Of a DNA stretch of 64,000 bases, positions 46,101 to 58,700 are shown one piece after another. A program made the position numbers and the translations under genes. This DNA comes from Antitrichia curtipendula (Eukaryota > Streptophyta > Bryopsida > Hypnales > Leucodontaceae). How positions within the stretch are numbered: position 1 is the first letter of the stretch; each line of letters opens with the position of its first letter. The stretch spans positions 20,996,254-21,060,253 of the forward strand of contig OX579641.1 in assembly GCA_951230915.1 (NCBI GenBank), in the 5' to 3' direction. The notes beneath the pieces were generated by a model. That model was not told where the DNA came from and made no database searches. It saw only the letters and a program-made list of their open reading frames with translations.

Positions 46101-47108
46101 TATGATGCATTAATTTTCATCAAAGTTCAAAACTCCAAAAATTCATCTTGATTTGTGGAAATTAAAATTTGGAGAGTCCATAGTTTTATGTACAAGCTAT
46201 GTACTTAAAGTATCAATATTTATTAAAAAAAAATTATTCTAAGTTCAATCAGTTCCACATACCAACAAGAATTTTCAAAGTTTTGATTCTAGTGCTCATT
46301 GCATTTTGACCCTAAAAATTGGTACACCATAGTATGCAAATGTCCATAATGCTTTTTTCAATTATTTTATTCATAAAAATCAATCATTTCTAACTTCCTA
46401 TAGCTTTCAAATCTATTGCATCAACTTTTATGGCAAAAAATCTTTACATAGTTACATAGTGAAAATAATGTCCTATCTTAGGAAAGTTTCTCTCATTGTC
46501 TCATGCTTCCATTGTTGAAGTTGTCATTTTCATATCAAGTTAAAAGTACTTGATTCCATCCCCCCTCCTAAGTTTAAAGTGTAACCAATGTGAACTAAAA
46601 TGGTACATACTTCAAGAATGTCTCTAACTTTTTATATCATAGTAAAGTAATAGAGCATGTAATGAATGGTTTTGCATCTTTCCAAAGGTACTTCAAAGAT
46701 GTACCTCTAAGACACCTTAAGACTTCTTCAAATTTTCACTTAAGAAATTTACAAAAGTTACAAAATCCCCCCAAAATCTAATTTTTTTTCAAAAAGTGTA
46801 ATTTTCATTCAACTAAAAGTTAAATTAATTCCAAATTGTAATTCTCAATCTATCTATATACATCAACTTAGATCGGCCAACCTTTACTCTAGTAGGAAGT
46901 AAGGAAGAAACACCTATACTAATTCCAACATTTTTTGTTTTCCAACACCTAAAAAATGGCCTTGAATGAGCACTTCCATAACTTGCAACCATCTCAGTTT
47001 TTCAAAAGCAACGAATGAGAAGTGAAGAGTTCTTTAAAGCAACCAATGAAAGTATAGACATTTCATGCTTCAAAGATGTTCATTCAAGGTGAGTCTTGTG
47101 TTTGTGGT
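43111..47108. other. gene-free AT-rich region
   Basis: No coding block recognised. It contains the half-copy of hAT-like family A listed separately, long A/T-only stretches (for example 45596-45670), and otherwise nothing delimitable. Confidence 0.45.
44195..44439. mobile_element. truncated hAT-like MITE (family A, copy 3, right half)
   Basis: The right terminus on the minus strand reads CTCCGGGGGGTTACTCAATG, then CACGTGCAAACTAAATC and TTTGACCTCCTATCTTATAT, matching the right end of copy 1 (7620-7685). Interior T-rich sequence back to AAATAGGGGGTC (44201) also matches. The left terminus is absent, so no target duplication can be read. Confidence 0.5.
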
Positions 47109-47425
47109 GACAGGTCTATAAATTGCCCACCTAAGAGCTGAAACTAAATTTTGGGGAGGCGATTTCTCTTGGAAAAAAAATCAGCTTTTTTGGAAAGATA
47201 AGTAGAATTGGCATCTAATCCAAGTTGTTTCATATTTTTTGGAGCTTTATAGAATTAGTTATAAAATTTTGAAGTTAAAATGGCATAGGGCTCTAAAATC
47301 GCCTACCTTCTCAAATGTACATGGTTTGTACATTGCTGAAGGCTATGAAAAATTAAAATGTACACACAATGTACATTTGAAGAGGTGGGCGATTTTAGAG
47401 CCTATGCAATTTATAGACCTGTTAC
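47109..47425. mobile_element. inverted-repeat element (family D, copy 1)
   Basis: Outer inverted ends: GGTGACAGGTCTATAAATTGC at the left and, on the minus strand, GGTAACAGGTCTATAAATTGC at the right. An inner near-perfect inverted pair spans 47283-47407 (CATAGGGCTCTAAAATCGCC against GGCGATTTTAGAGCCTATG), with nested TGTACAT hairpins. The open frame at 47239-47475 simply reads through the hairpin and is not a gene. No clear target duplication. Confidence 0.55.
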
Positions 47426-47559
47426 CTTATAGGCTATCCTATGTTTTCAACTTTGAAAATTTGAAAAATTATTAAATTGCTTGGGTTGCATTTTCCTCGA
47501 GTTCACTTATAAATTCATTATATTTTTTGGTAATCTACCTTAAAGCGACATTTTAAGAG

Positions 47560-47832
47560 TCAATTGCATTTGGGGAGAGCAAAACTCCTTGAAACAATTT
47601 AGTAAATTTTTGTTGGAAGAAAAATGGAATTAGCATCTAATCCAAGTCTTTTCATATTTTTTGGACCTTTGTGGAATTGGTTACAAATTTTTGAAGTTGA
47701 AATGTAATAGTCACTAAAAACGTCTCCCTTCTAAAATGTATACTATTGGTGCATTGAAGAAAGAAAAATATACTTCTATATTAGATAACACTTTTAGAGC
47801 AAGATCTATTTTATGACCTCTTATCTTCTTCA
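47560..47832. repeat. diverged direct copy of family D
   Basis: Follows family D copy 1 in the same orientation. Shared blocks include GAATTAGCATCTAATCCAAGT (GAATTGGCATCTAATCCAAGT in copy 1), TTTCATATTTTTTGGA, GAATTGGTTA-AAA-TTTTGAAGTT and CTTCT-AAATGTA. The right end (AAGATCTATTTTATGACCTC) is a degenerate form of the family end. Confidence 0.5.
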
Positions 47833-49204
47833 ACCTTTGAGATAGAATAGACCTGCCTAATTCCATCCTCTACCCAATTCAGTCACTTGCTTTTGGCCCC
47901 TAAACCATTCAAAAAACATCCAAATCTATCCAAAATAATATCCAAATCCATTCAATATTATGATAAAACAAGGACGGTATGACCATGAGGCTCTATCCTG
48001 GGTAGACAACAATATTACTTTATTAATAATGGATAGAGAAAAATTAAACAATAATATTTATACAAAAATAAATAGCGAGAAAATTGATGAAGATGATGTT
48101 ATTTTAGGTAGCAAGTATTAGTACTATTAGTTGATTGTAAGTTATTTCTAAAAAATAGTTAATAAAATTAAACAATATATTATTATAGAATTTTAAGTTG
48201 TTTTGCAGAAAATATTTTGAATATTTGGAGTGGAATTGTAGCTTTTATGCTATGTTCTCCATTTTGGTATTTTATGGTAAGAGAAATTACTTTATATTTT
48301 TTCATTTTGAAGATGACCCAATTTGGGGGGGAAAATTAAAATTTTCACTATCTTTATCTACAAAGATATCTTTAGGATGGTATTTGTACTAAGTGCAACA
48401 AATAAACTAATTTCATTAGGTGCAATTGATGATATTTTCTTTTTATCATAATCTAAAAAACTATGCAATATTTTTTCCATAGAAAACGTCTTTTGTTTTT
48501 TCTTCAAAATTGTCCTACAATGACAAACAAAATTGAGTACTAATGTGAAACATTTTCATTCAAACAACCATACCATAAGCATCAATGGACAAATTCCAAA
48601 AGTGTATATACAAATTTTATAATGTACAACATATTGCACGTTAGCATGGAATTTTGAAGAAAAATTTAGTTGTAAGTTGAAAGAAAATCAATTTCAAAAT
48701 TAGCCATGTCTAAAACTCAATTTTGTTCAACATGATTTGGAATTACTTTATTTTTGTCAATTTTTTCTTAGAACCCAGAAAAAACTTTTTGTGCCTTGGC
48801 ATGTCGGTATACATCATTTCAAATTGTTGTACCCAAAAATTGAAGGAAATTGACATTTATAGAAATTAAAATATAAACAGTTTAACAAACATGCAAATGA
48901 TGTTGGTTCTCACAATATTTGATTTTTTTTTTGGAATTGAGAGCATGGGATAACATTAGCCATTGTAGAGAGAGTATAGGTTGCAATATGGACCATTGTT
49001 ATATCTCAATGCCCTTGCATTTGAAATATTTGTTGAATGGGGCAATACAATTCTATTTATATCACAATTGTATAATGTATTTTTAAATTCAATTTCGTTG
49101 TCCAAAGACTAGTGTTCATGATGCACATAATTGATCCAACAAATTTAAAAAAAGAAAAAGTTATCAGTGTCAATATCATCTAAAAACTGAAAATTGCCAA
49201 TCTA
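47833..49204. other. gene-free AT-rich region
   Basis: No gene or delimited element recognised. Composition changes abruptly to GC-rich at about 49205. Confidence 0.45.
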
Positions 49205-49735
49205 GAATCAAGGTTGTCTTGTCGGACGGGTTTCCGGGTTTCGGTGACGTATTAGACGTATCGCGTCGCGTGTCGTATATGACATGTGTCGAATATAGGC
49301 GACAAATGCGTCGCAAAAAATTTAGGGTTTGGAAGTTTTTTACCCCATGGTAAATGGATTTGTCCTACGTGTCTGGTTGTCCGCAGTGACGTGGAAAGAC
49401 AGAACCACGTCAGCTTGGACGACTGCGGGTTAGGGCGCATGCGGGTCGGGGTAGGGTGACCGCGGGTCCAAGAATCAGGGCGACTGCGGCTTTTGGAAGT
49501 GGGGCGACTTCGGGTCTACATGGGCGACTTCGGATCCATAGTCGATGGGTGACCGCGGGTGGGGGATGGAATGGGTGACTTCGGGTATCGAGTGTGTGGG
49601 CCACTGCGACTACGTGTCAGGGGCGACTGTAGGTCCAAGGGCGACCTCGCCTTGGGCGACCGCGGGTAGGGAGAGTCCCTTTCTGCCCAAATCAAGGAAG
49701 GGAGGAGACTTCGGGTCTTGGGCGACCTCGGGTAG
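49205..49735. repeat. GC- and CpG-rich minisatellite-like flank, inverted relative to the main array
   Basis: Begins with CpG-dense sequence (GACGTATCGCGTCGCGTGTCG). From about 49475 it carries irregular repeats of GGGCGACTTCGGGT, GGGTGACCGCGGGT and GGGCGACCTCGGGT. These are the reverse complement of the ACCCGAGGTCGCC / ACCCGAAGTCGCC words of the main array, so this block is a diverged array in the opposite orientation. Open frames here are products of the repeats. Confidence 0.7.
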
Positions 49736-49759
49736 TCCCACCACCACCCGAGGTCGCCC
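49720..49759. repeat. head-to-head junction palindrome at the left edge of the satellite
   Basis: GGGCGACCTCGGGT (49720-49733) and ACCCGAGGTCGCCC (49746-49759) are perfect inverted arms around a 12-nt loop. The orientation of the repeat words reverses here. The symmetry continues imperfectly outward: GTCTTGGGCGACC on the left against GGTCGCCCAAGAC on the right. Confidence 0.85.
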
Positions 49760-52700
49760 TAAAAGGTCGCCCAAGACAAGATTTCTCCTACCCGAAGTTC
49801 CCTAGACCCGAAATCGCTCCTTAAATACAAAATTTGACCAATTTCGAGACAAAGACAAATGAATAGCTCCCACCACCACCCGAGGTCGCCCAAGATAAGA
49901 GGTCACCTATCCGCAGTCGCCTAGACCCGAAATCGCTCCTTAAACACAAAATTTGACCAATTTTGAGACAAAGACAAAAGAAGGGCTTCCACCACCATCC
50001 GAGGTCGCCCAAGACAAGAGGTCACCTTAAGAGGTCGCCCAAGACAAGAGGTCGCCTATCCGTAGTCGCCTAGACCCGAAATCGCTCCTTAAACACAAAA
50101 TTTGACCAAATTTGAGACAAAGACAAAAGAAGGGCTTCCACCACCATCCGAGGTCGCCCAAGACAAGAGGTCGCCTATCCGCAGTCGCCTAGACCCGAAA
50201 TCGCTCCTTAAACACAAAATTTGACCAATTTTGAAACAAAGACAAAAGAAGGGCTTCCACCACTATCCGAGGTCGCCCAAGACAAGAGGTCGCCCAAGAC
50301 AAGAGGTCGCCTTAAGAGGTCGCCCAAGACCAGAGGTCACCTTAAGAGGTCGCCCAAGATAAGAGGTCGCCTACCCGCAGTCGCCTAGACCCGAAATCGC
50401 TCCTTAAAAACAAAATTTGACAATTTTTGAAACAAAGACAAAAGAAGGGCTTCCACCACCATCCGAGGTCGCCCAAGACAAGAGGTCGCCTTAAGAGGTC
50501 GCCCAAGACAAGAGGTCGCCTATCCGCAGTCGCCTAGGCCCGAAATTGCTCTTTAAACACAAAATTTGACCAATTTTGAGACAAAGACAAAAAAAGGGCT
50601 TCCACCACCATCCGAGGTCGCCCAAGACAAGAGGTCACCTTAAGAGGTCTCCCAAGATAAGAGGTTGCCTACCCGCAGTCGCCTAGACCCGAAAGCGCTC
50701 CTTAAAAACAAAATTTGACCAATTTTGAGACAAAGACAAAAGAAGGGCTCCCACCACCATCCGAGGTCGCCCAAGACAAGAGGTCGCCCAAGACAAGAGG
50801 TCGCCTTAAGAGGTCGCCCAAGACCAGAGGTCACCTTAAGAGGTCGCCCAAGATAAGAGGTCGCATACCCGCAGTCGCCTAGCCCAGAAATCGCTCCTTA
50901 AAAACAAATTTTGACCAATTTTGAGACAAAGACAAAAGAAGGGCTTCCACCACCATCCGAGGTCGCCCAAGACAAGAGGTCACCTTAAGAGGTCTCCCAA
51001 GATAAGAGGTTGCCTACCCGCAGTCGCCTAGACCCGAAAGCGCTCCTTAAAAACAAAATTTGACCAATTTTGAGACAAAGACAAAAGAAGGGCTCCCACC
51101 ACCATCCGAGGTCGCCCAAGACGAGAGGTCGCCTTAAGAGGTCGCCCAAGACAAGAGGTCGCCTACCCGCAGTTGCCTAGACCCGAAATTGGTCCTTAAA
51201 CACAAAATTTGACCAATTTTGAGACAAAGACAAAAGAAGGGCTTCCACCACCATCCGAGGTCGCCCAAGACAAGAGGTCACCTTAAGAGGTCGCCCAAGA
51301 TAAGAGGTTGCCTACCCGCAGTCGCCTAGACCCGAAAGCGCTCCTTAAAAACAAAATTTGACCAATTTTGAGACAAAGACAAAAGAAGGGCTCCCACCAC
51401 CATCCGAGGTCGCCCAAGACGAGAGGTCGCCTTAAGAGGTCGCCCAAGACGAGAGGTCACCTTAAGAGGTCGCCCAAGACAAGAGGTCGCCTATCCGTAG
51501 TCGCCTAGACCCGAAATCGCTTCTTAAACACAAAATTTGACCAATTTTGAGACAAAGACAAAAGAAGGTCTCCCACCACCATCCGAGGTCGCCCAAGACA
51601 AGAGGTCACCTTAAGAGGTCGCCCAAGATAAGAGGTCGCCTATACGTAGTCGGCTAGACCCGAAATCGCTCTTTAAACACAAAATTTGACCAATTTTGAG
51701 ACAAAGACAAAAGAAGGGCTCCCACCACCGTCCGAGGTCGCCCAAGACAAGAGGTCAACTTAAGAGGTCGCCCAAGATAAGAGGTCGCCTACCCGCAGTC
51801 GCCTAGACCCGAAAGCGCTCCTTAAAAACAAAATTTGACCAATTTTGAGACAAAGACAAAAGAAGGGCTCCCACCACCATCCGAGGTCGCCCAAGACGAG
51901 AGGTCGCCTTAAGAGGTCGCCCAAAACGAGAGGTCACCTTAAGACGTCGCCCAAGACAAGAGGTCGCCTACCCGCAGTTGCCTAGACCCGAAATTGATCC
52001 TTAAACACAAAATTTGACCAATTTTGAGACAAAGACAAAAGAAGGGCTCCCACCACCACCCGAGGTCGTCCAAGACGAGAGGTCGCCTTAAGAGGTCGCC
52101 CTAGACAAGAGGTTGCCTACCCGCAATCGCCTAGCCCCGAAATCGCTCCTTAAATACAAAATTTGACCAATTTTGAGACAAAGACAAAAGAAGGGCTCCC
52201 ACCACCATCCGAGGTCGCCCAAGACAAGAGGTCACCTTAAGAGGTCGCCCAAGATAAGAGGTCGCCTACCCGCAGTCGCCTAGACCCGAAAGCGCTCCTT
52301 AAAAACAAAATTTGACCAATTTTGAGACAAAGACAAAAGAAGGGCTCCCACCACCATCCGAGGTCGCTCAAGACAAGAGGTCGCCTTAAGAGGTCGCCCA
52401 AGACGAGAGGTCACCTTAAGAGGTCGCCCAAGACAAGAGGTCGCCTACCCGCAATTGCCTAGACCCGAAATTGGTCCTTAAACACAAAATTTGACCAATT
52501 TTGAGACAAAGACAAAAGAAGGGCTTCCACCACCATTCGAGGTCGCCCAAGACAAGTGGTCGCCTATCCGCAGTCGCCTAGACCCGAAATCGCTCCTTAA
52601 ACATTAAATTTGACCAATTCTGAAACAAAGACAAAAGAAGGGCTTCCACCACCATCCGAGGTCGCCCAAGACAAGAGGTCGCCCAAGACAAGAGGTCGCC

Positions 52701-55700
52701 CAAGACAAGAGGTCGCCTTTAGAGGTCGCCCAAGACCAGAGGTCACCTTAAGAGGTCGACCAAGATAAGAGGTCGCCTACCCGCGGTGGCCTAGACCCGA
52801 AATTGCTCCTTAGAAACAAAATTTGACCAATTTTGAGACAAAGACAAAAGAAGGGCTTCCACCACCATCCGAGGTCGCCCAAGACAAGAGGTCACCTTAA
52901 AAAGTCGCCCAAGACAAGAGGTCGCCTATCCGTAGTCGCCTAGACCCAAAATCGCTCCTTAAACACAAAATTTGACCAATTTTGAAACAAAGACAAAAGA
53001 AGGGCTTCCACCACCATCCGAGGTCGCCCAAGACAAGAGGTCGCCTTAAGAGGTCGCCCAAGACCAGCGGTCACCTTAAGAGGTCGCCCAAGATAAGAGG
53101 TCGCCTACCCGCAGTCGCCTAGACCCGAAATCGCTCCTTAAAAACAAAATTTGACCAAATTTGAGACAAAGACAAAAGAAGGGCTCCCACCACCATCCGA
53201 GGTCGCCCAAGACAAGAGGTCACCTTAAGAGGTCGCCCAAGAGAAGAGGTCGCTTTCCCGCAGTCGCCTAGACCTGAAATCGCTCCTTTAAAACAAAATT
53301 TGACCAATTTCGAGACAAAGACAAAAGAAGGGCTCCCACTACCATCCGAGGTCGCCCAAGACGAGAGGTCGCCTTAAGAGGTCGCCCAAGACGAGACGTC
53401 ACCTTATGAGGTCGCCCAAGACAAGAGGTCGCCTACCCGCAGTTGCCTAAACCCGAAATTGGTCCTTAAACACAAAATTTGACCAATTTTGAGACAAAGA
53501 CAAAAGAAGGGCTTCCACCACCATCCGAGGTCGCCCAAGACAAGAGGTCGCCTATCCGCAGTCGCCTAGACCCGAAATCGCTCCTTAAACACAAAATTTG
53601 ACCAATTTTGAAACAAAGACAAAAGAAGGGCTCCCACCACCATCCGAGGTCGCCCAAGACAAGAGGTCACCTTAAGAGGTCGCCCAAGATAAGAGGTCGC
53701 CTACCCGCAGTGGCCTAGACCCGAAATTGCTCCTTAAAAACAAAATTTGACCAATTTCGAGACAAAGACAAAAGAAGGGCTCCCTCCACCATCCGAGGTC
53801 GCCCAAGACGAGAGGTCGCCTTAAGAGGTCGCCCAAGACCAGAGGTCACCTTAAGAGGTCGCCCAAGACAAGAGGTCGCCTATCCGTAGTCGCCTAGACC
53901 CGAAATCGCTCCTTAAACACAAAATTTGACCAATTTTGAAACAAAGACAAAAGAAGGGCTTCCACCACCATCCGTGGTCGCCCAAGACAAGAGGTCGCCC
54001 AAGACTAGAGGTCGCCCTAAGAGGTCGCCCAAGACCAGAGGTCACCTTAAGAGGTCGCCCAAGATAAGAGGTCGCCTATCCGTAGTCGCCTAGACCCGAA
54101 ATCGCTCCTTAAACACAAAATTTGACCAATTTTGACACAAAGACAAAAGAAGGGCTTCCACCACCATCCGAGGTCGCCCAAGACAAGAGGTCACCTTAAG
54201 AGGTCGCCCAAGATAAGAGGTCGCCTACCCGCAGTCGCCTAGATCCGAAATCGCTCCTTAAAAACAAAATTTGACCAATTTTGAGACAAAAACAAAAGAA
54301 GGGCTTTCACCACCATCCGAGGTCGCCCAAGACAAGAGGTCACCTTAAAAAGTCGCCCAAGACAAGAGGTCGCCTATCCGCAGTCGCCTAGACCCGAAAT
54401 CGCTCCTTAAACACAAAATTTGACCAATTTTGAGACAAAGACAAAAGAAGGGCTTCCACCACCATCCGAGGTCGCCCAAGACAAGAGGTCACCTTAAAAA
54501 GTCGCCCAAGACAAGAGGTTGCCTATCCGCAGTCGCCTAGACCCGAAATCGCTCCTTAAACACAAAATTTGACAAATTTTGAGACAAAGACAAAAAAAGG
54601 GCTTCCACCACCATCCGAGGTCGCCCAAGACAAGAGGTCGCCCAAGACAAGAGGTTGCCTTAAGAGGTCGCCCAAGACCAGAGGTCACCTTAAGAGGTCG
54701 CCCAAGACAAGAGGTCGCCTATCCGTAGTCGTCTAGACCCGAAATCGCTCTTTAAACACAAAATTTGACCAATTTTGAGACAAAGACAAAAGAAGGGCTT
54801 CCACCACCATCCGAGGTCGCCCAAGACGAGAGGTCGCCTTAAGAAGTCGCCCAAGATAAGAGGTCGCCTACCCGCAGTCGCCTAGACCCGAAATCACTCC
54901 TTAAAAACAAAATTTGACCAATTTTGAGACAAAGACAAAAGAAGGGCTTCCACCACCATCCGTGGTCGCCCAAGACAAGAGGTCGCCCAAGACAAGAGGT
55001 CGCCCAAGACAAGAGGTCGCCCAACACAAGAGGTCGCCCAAGACAAGAGGTCGCCTTAAGAGGTCGCCCAAGACCAGAGGTCACGTTAAGAGGTCGCCCA
55101 AGACAAGAGGTCGCCTATCCGTAGTCGCCTAGACCCGAAATCGCTCCTTAAACACAAAATTTGACCAATTTTGAAACAAAGACAAAAGAAGGGCTTCCAC
55201 CACCATCCGAGGTCGCCCAAGACGAGAGGTCGCCTTAAGAGGTCGCCCAAGATAAGAGGTCGCCTATCCGTAGTCGCCTAGACCCGAAATCGCTCCTTAA
55301 ACACAAAATTTGACCAATTTTGAGACAAAGACAAAAGAAGGGCTTCCACCACCATCCGAGGTCGCCCAAGACAAGAGGTCGCCTTAAGAGGTTGCCCAAG
55401 ACGAGAGGTCACCCTAAGAGGTCGCCTATCCGTAGTCGCCTAGACCTGAAATTGGTCCTTAAACACAAAATTTGACCAATTTTGAAACAAAGACAAAAGA
55501 AGGGCTTCCACCACCATCCGAGGTTGCCCAAGACAAGAGGTCGCCTTAAGAGGTCGCCCAAGACGAGAGGTCACCTTAAGAGGTCGCCCAAAATAAGAGG
55601 TCGCCTACCCGCAGTTGCCTAGACCCGAAATCGCTCTTTAAACACAAAATTTGACCAATTTTGAGACAAAGACAAAAGAAGGGCTCCACCACCATCGGAG

Positions 55701-58700
55701 GTCGCTCAAGACAAGAGGTCGCCTATCCGCAGTCGCCTAGACCCGAAATCGCTCCTTAAACACAAAATTTGACCAATTTTGAAACAAAGACAAAAGAAGG
55801 GCTCCCACCACCATCGGAGGTCGCCCAAGACAAGAGGTCGCCTTAAGAGGTCGCCCAAGACGAGAGGTCACCTTAAGAGTTCGCCCAAGACAAGAGGTCG
55901 CCTACCCGTAGTTGCCTAGACCCGAAATCGCTCTTTAAACACAAAATTTGACCAATTTTGAGACAAAGACAAAAGAAGGGCTTCCACCACCATCCGAGGT
56001 CGCCCAAGACAAGAGGTCGCCTTAAGAGGTCGCCCAAGACGAGAGGTCACCTTAAGAGGTCGCCCAAGATAAGAGGTCGCCTACCCGCAGTCGCCTAGAC
56101 CCGAAATCGCTCTTTAAACACAAAATTTGACCAATTTTGAGACAAAGACAAAAGAAGGGCTTCCACCACCATCCGAGGTCGCCCAAGACAAGAGGTCACC
56201 TTAAGAGGTCGCCCAAGATAAGAGGTCGCCTACCCGCAGTCGCCTAGACCCGAAAGCGCTCCTTAAAAACAAAATTTGACCAATTTTGAGACAAAAACAA
56301 AAGAAGGGCTTCCACCACCATCCGAGGTCGCCCAAGACAAGAGGTCACCTTAAAAAGTCGCCCAAGACAAGAGGTCGCCTATCCGCAGTCGCCTAGACCC
56401 GAAATCGCTCCTTAAACACAAAATTTGACCAATTTTGAGACAAAGACAAAAGAAGGGCTCCCACCACCATCCGAGGTCGCCCAAGACAAGAGGTCACCTT
56501 AAGAGGTCGCTTAAGAGAAGAGGTCGCTTTCACGCAGTCGCCTAGACCCGAAATCGCTCCTTTAAAACAAAATTTGACCAATTTCGAGACAAAGACAAAA
56601 GAAGGGCTCCCTCCACCATCCGAGGTCGCCCAAGACGAGAGGTCGCCTTAAGAGGTCGCCCAAGACGAGACGTCACCTTATGAGGTCGCCCAAGACAAGA
56701 GGTCGCCTACCTGCAGTTGCCTAAACCCGAAATTGGTCCTTAAACACAAAATTTGACCAATTTTGAGACAAAGACAAAAGAAGGGCTTCCACCACCATCC
56801 GAGGTCGCCCAAGACAGGAGGTCGCCTATCCGCAATCGCCTAGCCCCGAAATCGCTCCTTAAACACAAAATTTGACCAATTTAGAGACAAAGACAAAAGA
56901 AGGGCTTCCACCACCATCCGAGGTCGCCCAAGACAAGAGGTCGCCCAAGACAAGAGGTCGCCTTAAGAGGTCGCCCAAGACGAGAGGTCACCTTAAGAGG
57001 TCGCCCAAGAGAAGAGGTCGCCTATCCGTAGTCGCCTAGACCCGAAATCGCTCCTTAAACACAAAATTTGACCAATTTTGAAACAAAGACAAAAGAAGGG
57101 CTTCCACCATCATCCGAGGTCGCCCAAGACAAGAGGTCGCCTTCAGAGGTCGCCCAAGACGAGTGGTCACCTTAAGAGGTCGCCCAAAATAAGAGGTCGC
57201 CTACCCGTAGTCGCCTAGACCTGAAATCGCTCCTTAAAAACAAAATTTGACCAATTTTGAGACAAAGACAAAACAAGGGCTCCCACCACCATCCGAGGTC
57301 GCCCAAGACAAGAGGTCGCCTATCCGTAGTCGCCTAGACTCGAAATCGCTCCTTAAACACAAAATTTGACCAATTTTGAGACATAGACAAAACAAGGGCT
57401 TCCACCACCATCCGAGGTCGCCCAAGACAAGAGGTCACCTTAAGAGGTCGCCCAAAAGAAGAGGTCGCTTACCCGCAGTCGCCTAGATTCGAAATCGCTC
57501 CTTTAAAACAAAATTTGACCAATTTTGAGACAAAGACAAAAGAAGGGCTCCCACCACCATCCGAGGTCGCCCAAGACGTGAGGTCGCCTTAAGAGGTCGC
57601 CCAAGACGAGAGGTCACCTTATGAGGTCGTCCAAGACAAGAGGTCGCCTACCCGCAGTTGTTTAGACCCGAAATTGGTCCTTAAACACAAAATTTGACCA
57701 ATTTTGAGACAAAGACAAAAGAATGTCTTCAACCACCATCCGAGGTCGCCCAAGACAAGAGGTCGCCTATCTGTAGTCGCCTAGACCCGAAATCGCTCCT
57801 TAAACACAAAATTTGACCAATTTTGAAACATAGACAAAAGAAGGGCTCCCACCACCATCCGAGGTCGCCCAAGACAAGAGGTCACCTTAAAAGGTCGCCC
57901 AAGATAAGAGGTCGCTTACCCGCAGTCGCCTAGACCCGAAATCGCTCCTTTAAAACAAAATTTGACCAATTTTGAGACGAAGACAAAAGAAGGGCTTCAA
58001 CCACCATCCGAGGTCACCCAAGACAAGAGGTCGCCTATCCGTAGTCGCCTAGACCCGAAATTGGTCCTTAAATACAAAATTTGACCAATTTTGAAACATA
58101 GACAAAACAAGGGCTCCCACCACCATCCGAGGTCGCCCAAGACAAGAGGTCGCTTATCCATAACCGCCTAGACCCAAAATCGCTCCTTAAACACAAAATT
58201 TGACCAATTTTGAGACAAAGACAAAAGAAGGGCTTCCACCACCATCCGAGGTCGCCCAAGACGAGAGGTCACCTTAAGAGGTCGCCCAAGATAAGAGGTC
58301 GCCTACCCGCAGTCGCCTAGACCCGAAATCGCTCCTTAAAAACAAAATTTGACCAATTTTGAGACAAGGACAAAACAAGGGCTCCCACCACCATCCCAGG
58401 TCGCCCAAGACAAGAGGTCGCCTATCCGTAGTCGCCTAGACCCGAAATCGCTCCTTAAACACAAAATTTGACCAATTTTGAGACAAAGACAAAACAAGGG
58501 CTCCCACCACCATCCGAGGTCGCTTAAGACAAGAGGTCACCTTAAGAGGTCGCCCAAGATAAGAGGTCGCTTACCCGCAGTCGCCTAGATTCGAAATCGC
58601 TCCTTTAAAACAAAATTTGATCAAATTTGAGACAAAGACAAAAGAAGGGCTCCCACCACCATCCGAGGTCGCCCAAGACGAGAGGTCACCTTATGAGGTC

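Noticed and set aside
54914..55132. RGRP-rich plus-strand frames resembling AT-hook proteins
   Set aside because: The RGRP pattern comes from translating AGGTCGCCC modules. It exists only where many modules are stacked and has no start or gene context.
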